DNA of 64,000 bases from Zopfochytrium polystomum (lineage: Eukaryota; Chytridiomycota; Chytridiomycetes; Chytridiales; Chytridiaceae): assembly GCA_025765615.1 (NCBI GenBank), contig JAIVFJ010000111.1, positions 62,001-126,000 on the forward strand, given 5' to 3'. Every line of letters starts with the position of its first letter. The stretch's first letter is position 1. The position numbers and the translations under genes were made by a program. Under the pieces are notes generated by a model, which worked only from the letters and a program-made list of their open reading frames with translations, was not told the origin of the DNA and ran no database searches. Positions 17,393 through 29,293 of this stretch are shown here, piece after piece.

Positions 17393-20228
17393 TCAAGCAT
17401 TCGCCGCGAGCCTCGTGGCAACGGCGTTCCACACCGCTAGGGGGTTGAGAGCATTCCCAACTTCGGAGAGCAAGGCGTCGGCGGGGTCGATGGTAAAGTC
17501 GAGCGGGCGCGCCGATTCGTCCAACGACGCATTTGGCGAGTACGCTTCCCACAGCGGGATGGAACCTTGTCCGCTCAGCGGGAACGCGGACGGCAGGGAC
17601 GAGCGGGGCGACACTGCGGCGACCTTGGTGCCGGCGACGGCGTTGTTGGTTTCGGTGAGGAGGTCGGCAAAGGTGACGCGGAGACCTCCGTCGTACGAAG
17701 TCGGGGCGAAGGACTGGCCCGAGGCGCCGCCAACGACGTATGCGCGCACCCCGTAGTTTGCGCGGAGGGTGCGCGTGAACACGGCGCAGCTGGAAGCGCA
17801 GTTTCCGTCGCTGATGAGGGCGACCTTGGAGGCGGGCCAGCCGGCCTTTAGCTGGTTGAACTTGGAGGCGTTCAGCATGTAGGAGGCGGAGGAATCGCAG
17901 TAGCGGAAGCGGTTGCTGTAGCGTCCGGTGACGCCGCCGCGGGTGCTGGTGACTCCGGGGACGAGCAGCTGGTCCGCGGTGGTCAGCTGTTGAAAGGACG
18001 TTGCGTTTTGCAGGATTGTCACGTCCAGTGTGCCGCCGGTGCCTGCGGACCGCTCCATGCGCACGATGTCCTGCAGGACCTGGGACGCCCGCACGTCGTA
18101 AGTCACCGCCGAGATGGGCTGTTTGGGGAACAGGAATTGCGCGATCGCGAGCGCCTGGCAGATGAGCCCGCCTCCGTTGCCGCTCACGTCGATCAGCAGC
18201 TGCGTTACGTTTGCGCGCTCAAGCGCCGACAGACCTGTCGCAATCGTGGCCATCCACGCGTCACCATTGTTATTCGTCGCGAAAAACGTAGGGAGCATCT
18301 GCGCCATCAGTGCAAACGGGGTGAAACAATCAGAGTTTGTCAGCCAGTCGATCTCACTAAACAATCAATGGGAGCCAATAGACCCACGTGACGAAGCCAC
18401 CATCCCCACGTGACAAACATACCCAAACTCCAGTTGTCGCGTCGAGCTGGTAGAACGCGCCGTTGTTGTCCGACACCAGAGGGGCTTTGATGCTGATGGC
18501 CCGCCGGCGCAGCGAGCCTCTGCGTTGGAGACCCTCGTCGGTCGCCAGTGCCGCTGCCGCCGCGCTCTTGCTTGCGATGCGGTCCAGCACTTCCTCCTCC
18601 ACCGGTACGACGCCTGTCGTCCCGGAGGACGCCTCCTTGACGGCCTTTTCCAGCGCGAGTGTCGACTTGGGGAGCACTGGGCGGAGCGACTCCGGTAGGA
18701 TCTCGGAGAGGTTGAGGATGGTGCCCGCAGGCAGAGGCTGAACGAGGCCCTTTGCGACGGCACCCGCGACCGGGACGGCAGCAGGCTCCGCAGCGGCTGC
18801 AATGTCGTCGACGGAAAGGTCGAGGTTTGCCGCCTTTGCAGAGGACGCGGACGCGGAAGATGACGATGCGAGGGCACTTCTGGGACAGTATTGGCTGTAG
18901 TACTTTGCATTGTTTGCAAAGCCCGACGTGTCGGTGGGCCATACGGCCCATTTTGCCGAGACGGAGACGGTTTCGCCGGTGGTCGGGTTCGAGAGGACGA
19001 GAGCCAGGGCGTCGGGCATGTCTGCGCGGAGGATGTTAGTGCGGAGGTAAAGGTTGCCGTCGCGCGGGATGAGCTGGCCGTTGAGGTACTGGTACGAGAC
19101 AAGGGCGTTGTTGAAGCGGGTGTCGGCGCTGCGGCTCTGGCCTTCGCTGTCTGCGTAGCTCTTGACAAATGTCTAGTGTGTTGGTTCAAGATTGGTTCGG
19201 TGGTGCGCGGAAGTGGAAAAGAAAGAAAAGGCGCGTAAGCGAAGGTATGTGATCGAGGGAGACCGACAGAGCGAGACAAACTGACGACGTTCCCGCAAAT
19301 TTCTCTCCAAAAAAGGAAGCCAACATCCCAGAGGGATAAGCGAGAAAAAAAAAAAAAAAATAAAAAGAGGAAAAAGACAGAAAACGCCACCGCACCCCCC
19401 AAACCACCACCCACACTCACCACTGCGTCAACGCCGTTGATGGACTGCACAACGTAGCCCGCAAAGTCCGCGGGCAGCTTGCCGCCGAGCCCGGCCGCCC
19501 ACCAGCCGTTGTCGAGCACCGCGCCGAACCGGGCGCCCGCCGTGCCGAGCTGCGCAAAGTAGCCGCTGCCCCGCGTGAACGCGTCGCGTATCACAATCTG
19601 CGGCGTCGCGCTGCCCGAGTACTGCGCGCCAAACACGAACGGCAGCATGGCGTAGAAGCGCAGCGTGAAGCAGTATGGCAGGTACGTCGCATGCCCGTCG
19701 TTCAGCTTGAGGTTGACCGCGTCGATCAGCGCCCACTGGAACGCAAACTCGCTAGTCAGCGTCGTGTCCGCCGCCGCCGCGTCGAGCGCCGCAAACAGGT
19801 CGTATTTGGACGCGTAGTACGGCGACGAGGAGTCCTTGGCTTCATCGAGGAACGGGTAGCTAAGATTTGATTGTTGTTGGTTTGGGGTATAGTGCGGAAA
19901 GAGGTTCAATGAAGAAGTTCAGATGAGATGAACGTGAATATCTCAAAGACGCTCATCATCCTTTCCATCTGAGCCACGTTTCCACTCACAGCTGAAAGTA
20001 CGACTTGAGGGCGTTGACTTGTGCCTGACGGTAGTCCGCCGTGATGGAAAACGTCTTGAAGCAGTTGAGGACGTTCGAGGGCGGGTTCATATAGAATAAA
20101 GAGCCGTTGAACGAGGCGAAGGTGTTAATGATGGTGCTGCACTCGTCGGCGGCGGCGAGAGGGGCGGCGGAGAGGATGCCCGTGGCGGCGGCGGCGGCGG
20201 CCACCGCAAAGACGGTCGCGCTGCGCAT
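17393..20228 (-). CDS. S41-family (CPAF-like) secreted serine peptidase
   Basis: Four exons: 19990-20228, 19421-19859, 18423-19172 and 17393-18298. The introns begin GTGAGT, GTGAGT and GTATGT and end in AG; phases agree and give about 777 residues. The start at 20228 was chosen because it gives a clean signal peptide (MRSATVFAVAAAAAATGI). It has a PDZ-like segment (LPADFAGYVVQSINGVDAVV), a long variable insert, then the peptidase domain with LLIDVSGNGGGL (18171-18200) and VALISDGNCASSCAVF (near 17785-17820). The latter contains the expected nucleophilic serine. Known: S41 peptidases cut proteins near the C terminus or at loops; fungal CPAF-like members are extracellular. Compared with the paralogue at 3233-5967 it has two extra introns and intact active-site loops. 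Likely a working extracellular protease. Confidence 0.88.
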
Positions 20229-20395
20229 AGTGAAGCCGCCGTCGCGGATGCACCGGGAGCGTCCGCTGCTGCTGCTGCTGCTGCTGCTGGTGAGGTGGTC
20301 GCTGGGGCAGCAACCGTTGTTGTGGGTGCTGTTGCTCTTGCTCCTCATACTCGTGCTGAGGAGGCGGCGGCTGGGTAGGCGCGTAAGAGGAGAAG

Positions 20396-20434
<39 letters not shown>

Positions 20435-20525
20435 AAGGAAGGGCAAGGAGGTCGCAGGACACGATGGGTTGATGTTTCAATATGGGTGGCTGGCCGTGCC
20501 CGATTTGTTGTTGCTTGGTTGGGGT

Positions 20526-20565
<40 letters not shown>

Positions 20566-21405
20566 GTCTCTCTGTCGCCCTCTCATCCTCTCTCTCAATC
20601 TCTCTCGCATTCGTTTGTCCCTTTTTGTCTCCATTTTGCGCACTTTTGTGCACACGGGTTTGATTGGATATCCAATGCTCCGGAGGCACTATCAGCACGT
20701 GACATTAGACCTGGCAGCCTTCTTTCTCCTTTTGTCCAAAAATCATGTCCTAGCCAGCTCGGCCCGTTGGTGGCGCACATCACCTCACAAGAATTTGACA
20801 GCTTCCGTTGATTCTTCATTCGATGTGCATCCATTCCAAATGCCTCCCTGCTCCCTCAGTGTCTTTAGAGGCAAAGATTCTTGGCCTTTGCGGTTCTTTC
20901 ATTCCAAAGTACCCACAAGTAGCTGGGAAAATCTTGCTGGTTTTAAGCGTGTAATGCGTTTTCAGTCTAGGACACACACACCCCCACAAGCTGCAACGTC
21001 GCGTCCCAGCGAGGCAGCGTTCCCTAGGGCTGACATCCACCAACTCTCCATCTAGGCTACGGAACAGGAGGGAAGTGGGACCGCACAGCTTTACTCACTG
21101 GGACGACCAGAGCCACCCTTGGACACCACTGGCCATGGAATGCGCGAGTCGGAACTACCAACCTGGGGCCAATGGCCACGGAAACCAATGGCCACGGTTC
21201 AAGCAAGGCCTCCGCACCAGCGGTAGCGAGAGGAGTGAGCAAGTCAAGTACTTGGTGAGGGACAGAGGCTGTTTTCCTATCCCCCGCAGTTATCACATTC
21301 TCTGTCACCCACAGGGTATCCACTTCATGCCATCATGATATCCCATTGGACTTTGTTATAAAGTCGAATGCTCTTCCTGTCTTAATTTTTCATATCAGTT
21401 ACCGA
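20229..21405. other. Intergenic spacer
   Basis: Holds CTG and GAC trinucleotide runs (20265-20290, 20395-20435) and a (CT)n tract (20526-20575). No gene recognised up to the tRNA. Confidence 0.5.
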
Positions 21406-21478
21406 GGGCATATGGCGAAATGGTTACCGCGTTCGACTTCGGATCGAAAGATTGCAGGTTCGAGTCCTGCTATGCTCG
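21406..21478 (+). tRNA. tRNA-Arg (anticodon UCG)
   Basis: 73 nt fold into a cloverleaf. Acceptor GGGCATA pairs with TATGCTC (one G-U), discriminator G. D stem is GCG/CGC. Anticodon stem is TTCGA/TCGAA with loop CTTCGGA, so the anticodon is TCG, reading CGA codons. T arm is GCAGG-TTCGAGT-CCTGC. No intron. CCA is not encoded, as expected in eukaryotes. Oddity: no run of four or more T follows within 50 bp, so the Pol III terminator is unclear. Confidence 0.88.
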
Positions 21479-21618
21479 ATCAGGAGTCCTAAACAAAATC
21501 CTGCACCCTGATTTAGCAAAAACTTGGGACATGATCAGCGCGAAATGTCAATCAATGTAGAATCCCCCGAATTTGTTGATAAATGCAGGAATGTGCTCCT
21601 GGAAGAAACTGACAGCAC

Positions 21619-22029
21619 TGTAAACAGTCTACTCTGAGTGAGTGAGTGGAAGGAGTGAATGAAGTGGAGATGTGTGTTTGTGGGTGGTCCTTCTCTCCAA
21701 GTTGGAGAGAAAGAGAAAAACTCTGTTATGAATTATTGATACATAATGATGATATACATGCTGTAATAGTTGCTAGGCAAGTGTGACCGGCACAGGGTAA
21801 CAACCTCTCCTATATTATATGCTTGAGCAGAGGAGGAGGAAAGCTGTAGACACCGGGTTTCTGTTCCACTTAATACTTGGAGTATTTGTCATCAGTGCAA
21901 GCCAGCGCCCAGGTCTGCATTGGTGGTGGCTCGCTCTCCCATGGGCATGTGAGAACGATAACTGACAGTCACAATAGGTTTGGGTCCATCTTGTGCCTCT
22001 TGCTGCTAACCAGTCAGTTCCGCCTAACA
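21619..22029 (+). repeat. LTR-like dispersed repeat (family B), copy 2, most complete
   Basis: Starts TGTAAACAGTC and ends CCGCCTAACA; 411 bp. It contains a near-perfect 10-bp inverted repeat, TTCTCTCCAA-G-TTGGAGAGAA (about 21692-21712). Flanks AGCAC and AATAC do not match, and the right side abuts a chromovirus LTR fragment, so this copy was rearranged after insertion. It lies 140 bp downstream of the tRNA. Confidence 0.75.
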
Positions 22030-22164
22030 AATACAATGATACCAATGATACCAATGACAACAAGACAAGGCAGGAAAGCAAAGAAGGTTCCAGACGGTTC
22101 CGCAAGGTTCCATGAAGGAATGTTCTAGAAGGTTCCAGAGGTTTCCAGAGGGTGATTCATAACA
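22030..22164 (-). repeat. Truncated chromovirus LTR fragment
   Basis: Reads TGTTATGAATC... on the minus strand, matching the first third of the LTR, then stops where the family B repeat begins. Confidence 0.85.
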
Positions 22165-22199
22165 TTTGTCCCCGATTCGCAGGGCAACCTTGGCATCAA

Positions 22200-22800
22200 A
22201 CTCACTCCAACAATGTTCCAGTAGGTGCATCCTCCAATGTATAAAATTTACGCCCATAGTTGTGAACTGGAATGTGATAGCCCATGGTGAAGTTGCCTGC
22301 TTGAGCCCATGTGGTACGAGGGGCCAGTGCACCAATACCAACAGCAGCTGCTTGAGCATTCACAGCAGACTGGTCTCTTCCAAACAGTTGCAATGCAAGC
22401 TGAAGACGAAAATCCTTCGTGGCAATATCATGATGACATTGTCATCTGACAACCCAGCAGATTTCTGCACCTTTTGGTAAACGACATGTGCATTGCCCAG
22501 ACAGGCATCCCATGCAAAGTAAACAGCCTGTGATACCACATCCTTGTTTTATGAGCAACACTGCAGGTTGCAATCATCTGATCAGCTCTGCCCACAACAC
22601 CCATGAACTGGTTACACAACAGCAAGGCTTTTGGGACAAACACCTCCGAGTCTTTTGCCTCTTAATTCCATTGAACACCTGAGGAGAGATCGTGACTATC
22701 CCAGGTGGAGTTCACGTGGACCTTCTTATCAGAGAATCCATTTGCAGTGATAAGAGCATCACCCTATGGGAGAATCCCCCATTGGTGAGTTCCCTGCTTT
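22200..22800 (-). pseudogene. piggyBac-type transposase remnant
   Basis: The minus strand reads GFSDKKVHVNSTWD, then, after an in-frame stop, FVPKALLLCNQFMGVVGRADQM and HKTRMWYHRLFTLHGMPVW. Known: piggyBac (DDE_Tnp_1_7) transposases have a DKK..V..ST segment and a YNxxMGGVDxxDQM...RKTxKWW..LF block just after the catalytic core; the resemblance and order fit. It is broken by stops and frame changes, and there is no detectable N terminus or terminal repeat. The remaining part up to 23134 may belong to the same dead element. Confidence 0.55.
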
Positions 22801-23134
22801 GCATTTTTTGCCACTTTTGCCCTGTGTGCAATCAATCTTCTCAAGAAGATAAGGTTCATCAGAGCTCTCATCAGCCTAGAGAACACTTCCAGCGCACAAA
22901 ACACCAGTGGAGCCAACTTGTGCCCCAGAATTTGCCAGATGAATCAGTCCTGAAGAAATCTGTTCACCTCCAGCAGAACCCATTCACCCATCAACAGCAG
23001 ATTCCAATGGAAAAGCAACCATATGCACATCAAAGTTCTGTTTTCAGCACTTGCAGCAGATCCAGAAGCATCCAAATTTTCATGAGCACCAGGCAGTGCA
23101 GAGGGCTCCAAAATTCCACATCCAGCACCAAAGG

Positions 23135-23409
23135 TGTTATGAATCACTCTCTGGAAACCTCTGGAACCTTCTAGAACATTCCTTCTTGGAACCTTGTGGA
23201 ACCTTCTGGAACCTTCTTTGCTTTCCTGACTTGTCTTGTTGTCATTGGTATCATTGGTATCAATGTATTACTAATTGCTCTTTCTGGAACTTTCTTTGAG
23301 TCTTGACAAGGAAGACTCTCAAAAGGTATAAAAGGGGGATGGGGACCTGTCCCATCCCTCAAGTGAATTATTGTTTCCAATACAATCATCACTCCTCCTG
23401 TTCCTGACA
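23135..23409 (+). repeat. Solo LTR of the chromovirus family
   Basis: 275 bp, TGTTATGAATC...TTCCTGACA, flanked by AAAGG at 23130-23134 and 23410-23414 (perfect target duplication). It arose by LTR-LTR recombination. It inserted next to or inside the piggyBac remnant. Confidence 0.92.
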
Positions 23410-23414
23410 AAAGG

Positions 23415-24315
23415 TTTGTGCTGGCTCTCTGCTTATGTTAGAAAAATCTTTTCCTGCTTGGCAGCGCATAAGAGAGCCACTTTGAGCTGTATGATCAAGT
23501 AGATTTTGTCAGTTGTGAGTTTTTTGGATTAAGAACAGTTCGACAGCCCAAGCTTTCAACTCCCCATATGCCTTTGTGTTTCTTCCTGGCTTCTTTGGTA
23601 GTTTTGGTGCAGCTGGGGGTGTTTTGTTCAGCCATCTTTTTCCAGGTTTTGTTCAACAGCTTGGTGTTAGCTGATCAGCGAACAGATTCAAACAAATGAG
23701 GTGTCCACAGATGCGCTCATGCTGGATCTACCTCTACGCGAAAAAATCATGATTGGGAATCACGGTGATCTTACAGGACGGCTCTTCTTGCAGCACACAG
23801 ATGTGGCAAGCAGGCAGGTTGTGATTGGTGGCACGCTGTTTTGTTGGTTTGACACAACTTTTATTCACTAACAAAACGAGCTAGCTAATTTAGACTGCCT
23901 TTGCAGAATTGGCAGGACTACAACATATCAAAGTTTCATGAGGATTTGTTTAGTTTTGGTGAAGTTCTTCTAATTGTAATGGTGGAAAAGTCAGTCATTG
24001 TGCTGCTGGCGGCACAGTGCCTGTTAAAAGGGTTAACGGACTCCAACTCCCCCTCCACTATCCAGAAAAGGCAGCACTGCAAGCTGAAAGTGCGGTAGAA
24101 TAATCAATCAACCGTTGGAACCGAAAGAGTGAGAGTATGTGTGTGCGTGCGTGTGTATTGCAAGCGGGCCAAGCAGCTACACACACACACACACTCACTC
24201 ACCCAAACACACACACACACTCTCTCTCTCTCGCCCTCTCACACTCTCTTTCCCGCCTGCCCGTGTGCGACACTGGAACCGACCAGGGGGTCAGATGGCC
24301 CGCCCGCACCCCCAA

Positions 24316-24354
<39 letters not shown>

Positions 24355-25199
24355 ACTAATGAACGGGGGTTCGCTTGGTCACAAGACGCGACCGCATATT
24401 TAATAATTTTTTTCTCTTGTTTTTTGTTTTCATTTTTTGCCTTCTTCGGACCCGAAAGTTCGACCAACACGGAGGAGACAAGACAAGAAGAAGGCACAGC
24501 GAGACAGACAGACAGACAAATCAGATGTAGACAGCAAATCGGGGTCAGCCGCGGACCCTTCAATATTTGATGGCACAGTGCTGGGCCATACACAATTGCC
24601 TGTCGCTGCGTCCCCTGCCTGCGCCGAGATGGATATTTCGAATCACAAATTGTGCGTGTGAGTCTCTCTATATCTCTCTCTGTCTCTCTCTCTCTCTCCG
24701 CCTCTCTCTCTCTCCATGTCTCTCTCTCCGTCTCGTTCTGTCTCCCTCCCATGCCTGGATCTCCCCACCACACCCCCCCCCACACCCCGCACCACGCGCT
24801 CACGCGTTTTCCCGCCGAATGAGCGAGCCGTCGAAAAACCCTCATCAAACAAAGCAACATTTCATTTCATTGTCGGAATGGCAGTACGAGCAATAATAAT
24901 AACAATGTTAATGAAAGAGGTGCAATGAAGGCCGCGCCGACTGCAACTACTACTGCAACTACTACCGCTGCTGCCGCTACCACTCCATAGCTGTGCCTAC
25001 TCTACCACTACCTGCCAGTTGCCTCCCTCCTCCGCCTTGCTTGCTGAAAAGCAGACAACCTACAGCACCCTCCTTCTCGCATCCTCACACCTGTTCTGAC
25101 TTCCGTCCGTCCCCTCCTAATCGACTCATCTCCCCTAACGGCATACTCCAAGTTGGCGACTTCAGCTCATCGACGCCCTCCTTCCACGCACTCTAAGCG
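23415..25199. other. Intergenic spacer with (AC)n and (CT)n tracts
   Basis: Unassigned A+T-rich DNA to 24120. Then come (AC)n/(CT)n blocks (24180-24250, 24322-24350, 24665-24735) and the C-rich presumed leader of the F-box gene (24950-25199). No gene recognised. Confidence 0.5.
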
Positions 25200-27352
25200 A
25201 TGGAGGAGCCACGGTCTTGTTCTTGCGCTTCTTCGATGGACTCCGCCGCCGCCGCCGTTGATGCTGCTTCTGTCGGAGGTGGGGCAGCCGGCAAGGTCCA
25301 AAGCGACGCCGTCGGTGCCGCCACCCGCCACCGCCACCGCCTTGCTGACCGCTGCTTGCCCTCGCCACCCGACCCCCCGTGACCGTGACGGCAGCACTCG
25401 CCACACCGCACCGTCGAGCGGCGGCGACGGCGACGACGCCGACTCAGCCGCCTCCGCCTCTATACCCTCACCCCACGACGATGCCCCACCGCGTCCCGCG
25501 CTCAGCACGTCGTCGTCGTCCTCCCTCTGCACCCACCCGGCGCTCGCCACCTCTGGCGTCGTGCTGGACCGTATCCTGACGTTCCTCGCGCCGCCCGGTT
25601 ATCTCCGCCACGCCCGCGAGGCTCGCCGCGTTTGCCGACTGTGGCACGGCACGTTGCTTTCGTCGTTTTGGCGCAGCCTTTCCGTCAACGCATTCCATCT
25701 CCCCGAGTTCGCCCGCATCGCTGCCGCAACGACGTCAGACTCACCCAACGCCCCCGGCTTGTTCAACTCGACCGACAGCTGTCAGCTCCCCATCGCTTCC
25801 GCCACCGCGCCACCATGGTCTCCGTTCATCCTCGAGCTGCACGTCTGGCTACCCAGCAGCAGCAGCAGCCCCCCCGCATCGTCGTCGTCGTCCTCGCACC
25901 GTAGCAGAACACCGCACGTAGCGTCGACGACCACCGGCGCTGCGTTCGCTGCGTCCTTTGACCGCCCGTCCGACCTCAACGCCCTCTTTGCGGCGCTGCC
26001 TAACCTCCAGCTGCTGCACTGCGACCACCCCGCGCTCTGTAGTCTCCTCGTCCCCGCGGCGCTGAACCGTTGCCGCCGGCTGCGCGAGATCCCGGACCCT
26101 TGGACCACCCTTTTAGACCGCGGCCCTCGTCGTTGACTTGCTCGATGGAAAGCTAAAGGAGCGATTCCCAGAGCTTCGCGTGCTGCCCTTGCCTCCACGC
26201 GCATTGATGATGCGAGCCGCAGCGGCAGCAGCGGCGGCGGCGGCATCTGTAGCTGGGAAACGCTCTTGCATGCCTCAGGGACAAGAAGTTGACAGCACCG
26301 GCAGTCGCACCGCTGGATGCCCTTACACAGAAGCTGCGCCGCCCACAACAACCTCTACCACCACCACCACCGCCGTCGACACGCCCCGGCCGCCTCCGAC
26401 CACCACCACCACCACCCTCAACCTCCCCACCTCGATTGACTCCATCGACCTCTGCGACGTCGCGGCCCTCATCCTCCTCTTCACCGCGACCCCTCACACA
26501 CCACCCCTCCACCTCAACCTCCCGCGCCTCCACACTCTTCGCTGCGCCCTCCCACGCGCCGACGCCCTCGCGGCCGCCACGCACCTAAACGCCCTCCACC
26601 CGCCCCTCTCAACCGCCCTCACCTCGCTCGCCATCACCGCGGTCGACGAATCCGCCTACCCAGACGCAGACGCGGCAACGACCTCGACCCGCTTCGCCGC
26701 GTCCACCGCCCTCGCCGCAGCCGTCGCCCGTCACGCGCCGGCGCTCCACAGCCTCGCGCTGCCCTCGCTCGCCGACCCGGCCGCCGCCGCCCGCATCGCC
26801 GCCGCCGCCCCGCGCATCTCCTACCTCTCCGTCGCCGCCCCGGCCTGGTCCCCGCAATGCCTCGCACCCTTCGCTGCCCTCAAACACCTCAAAGCCGACC
26901 CGGCGCCGCTCCTCCGCCTCCCCCTGCCCCTCCTCCCCGGCCCCGGGGCCGCAGCCACCGAGCTCGACCCGCGCCCAACCCTCGCCCGCCTGCGCTCCCT
27001 CGAGCCGCGCGGTCCGGCGTTCCTCCTCCCGCACCACCCGCCGTCCGCATCACCGCCGCCCGCGCCGCTCGCCGCGCTCGCTCCCCTAACGCCGGCGCTG
27101 GAGATGCTGGGCCCGCTGGCGCTGGGCCCGGCGGCGCGCGACCGGGCGGGCGGGGTGGCGGCGCCGCGGGCGGCGGCGGCGGCCGTTGCCGCCGCCGTCG
27201 CCGCGTGGCCGCGTCTGCGGTGGGTGCGGGTGTGGGCGTTCCCGTCGCCGGCGGTCGCGCGCGGGGTGTGGCGGGCGCTGCGCGGGTTCTCTGCGTGCGG
27301 CGGGGGGCCGGCCGGGGCCGGCGACGACGGCGGGGCGGTGCGGTGGAAGTAG
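25200..27352 (+). CDS. F-box / leucine-rich-repeat-like protein (gene model incomplete, frame breaks)
   Basis: The coding signal is strong but not in one frame. The first block (to 26136) contains an F-box at about 25556-25690: VLDRILTFLAPPGYLRHAR, RRVCRLWHGTLLSSFW. LRR-like text follows (FAALPNLQLLHCDHPALCSLL, NRCRRLREI). The second block, open from about 26110 to TAG at 27350, continues with ALVVDLLDGKLKERFPELRVL and many L/A-rich helical repeats. The frames meet near 26090-26137. TTTTAG at 26111-26116 could be a splice acceptor, but I see no good donor, so a 1-nt indel is as likely. The start is uncertain: ATG 25200 opens a different frame that ends at 25382. Known: F-box proteins bind Skp1 and present substrates to SCF ubiquitin ligases, with LRRs as the receptor part. 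Confidence 0.6.
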
Positions 27353-28346
27353 GAGGAGGAGGACTGTTGTGGTGCAGGGGAACTGGGCGGGGCTGGAGGT
27401 CGAGGAGGAGGAGGTGGGGGAGGCGGCGGGGGAGGGCGGGCTTGTGGTGGAGCCGTGGCCGAGGGACGGGTGGCTGTGGCCGTCGGCGACGGCGACGCGG
27501 GAGGGGGACGAGCTGGTCGGCAAGCGGTGTGGGTGCTGCGAGCACATGTTTTAGGGTCGGCGTGTTACGACGAGAGAGAGAGAGTGTGTGTGTGTGTGTT
27601 TGTGTGTGTGTGTTTGTGCTTATCTTCTTACATGTACGAACTCTTTAGTGTGTGTTACCTTCCGAATTCGTCCCCCACCCCCCGATGAATGCCACGGCCT
27701 GTGTTTTTCTTCTTTGTCAAGCGACACAAGTTACCTGCCCACTATTTTTCTTTCTTTTTTTTTTTTTTTTTTCCTTTCCTCTCGCAGTCGATTCTTTGCG
27801 CAGAGTGTTACCTACCTACCATTGTTGAAATATAACCAACCCCCCCTACTGATATCACCCTCTCAAAATCATCCTCACCCCTCGCAAATCGCGGCTGACC
27901 GTACCCAATCACAACGCGGTCCTCCTCCGAGATGTCATGTTAATGTGGGGTGCGGAATGAGCACAACTTTCTAAAATTTGAATGACTCATTCTTTTTGGG
28001 GGTAAGAAAAAGAAAAAGAAAAAAAAAGAAAGAAAAAAAAGAAGAAAAAAAAAAAGAGTGGCATGGAGTCGACAAAGAATGGAGGGAAGGTGAAAACACG
28101 ATGTAACAGAATAACTCAGCATCCGTCCTTGCCGCTGCTGCCGTACCTTCAAAACGCCGTTCTTCTCGTCGTGGTTGTAAGCCTTCGCCGTCTCTGGCTT
28201 GGTTGTGGCCGAGATCTTGTGGGGGCCGAGTGGTGGTTGCCAACGTGCCAGGCCAAGCAGTCCGGCGGTTCACCATTCGGGGGGCTTTTCCACGAGGGGG
28301 GGAGGTTTCGATAACAGGACTTTCCTGCCTCGCCCCTATCTCTATC

Positions 28347-28424
<78 letters not shown>

Positions 28425-29293
28425 GCCCGGACACTGATAGGTTGTGCCTCTGTCCTCACTGACAGCTGAGACAGAGATACAAAGCCGGATTGTTGCGGCG
28501 AAGTATCAATATTACAACCCCTCTTTGGACGGACGCACGCGGGGCAGAACAACTATCCCACCCCTGTCACTTCCGCGCCGCAAGTTAGTTGATGCGGATG
28601 TTTGGTGCGCGCGGCGGGTCTGCCGCGGACCGTTTGGCAAGTCAGGGTCAAGTTGCCGCCAAGTAGGTGCAAGCAAAAAAGCGTTCGGCGGGCGAACATG
28701 GATAATCCCATCTCATTTGCGGCGTGAATTTCTCCAGGCCGAAAGCTAGGACGCGGGACTCGTGTGTGGCAATCGACGGGGGGTGGTGTGTGTGAGCAGC
28801 GTTCGGCGCCAGTGCCTTCGTGCAGCCCTCGTCCGTCATCCTTTTTTTGTGTGGAATTCTGGCACCAACTTAGCTCGTGGTACTGGGAATTTGTACCCAC
28901 ACTCCACACTTCCGAACATAATATCGCGGTAAGGAAAGAATGGTCTCGGACGATGTTCAATGATTCGGTGGCGAAAACTGAGGCTCGGGAGCCGAGGATT
29001 TTTCGCGGTTTGTGAGGACGCTGAGGATGGACAGGAGGTGGGACGAATAGGGAAAATGACACCGGTTCATTCAAGCCAGACGAAGGTGGAGCTATCCACG
29101 CTTACTGGAGTTCGTCCTTGACGCTCGCCCAACCGCCGCCATGCACAAACATGACAAAGTAGATCCGCCGCAAAAGCCGTGTCCCTCTGTGTATTCAACG
29201 GTAAAGGCACACAGAAAAGAAAAAAAAAGAAAGAAAAGAAGAAATGGAAGAGCCGCTCAAAGCGCAGCACGACGAACAAAAAAAACTATACGT
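27353..29293. other. Intergenic spacer with long (CT)n tract
   Basis: Includes a G+C-rich stretch to 27550 (a 3' extension of the F-box gene is possible), a GT tract, T-rich and A-rich tracts (27755-27775, 28005-28055) and the (CT)n tract. Nothing else recognised. Confidence 0.5.
28345..28421. repeat. (CT)n microsatellite, uninterrupted
   Basis: About 75 bases of pure CT, one of the longest simple repeats in the window. Confidence 0.95.

Noticed and set aside
17393..20228. The S41 gene as bacterial CPAF acquired by recent transfer
   Set aside because: It has three spliceosomal introns, host-like base composition and a paralogue nearby, so it is an established fungal family.
27086..27648. 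Overlapping G+C-rich frames at the 3' end of the F-box gene
   Set aside because: All are Arg/Pro/Gly-rich shadows; the frame continuing the LRR-like text ends at 27352.
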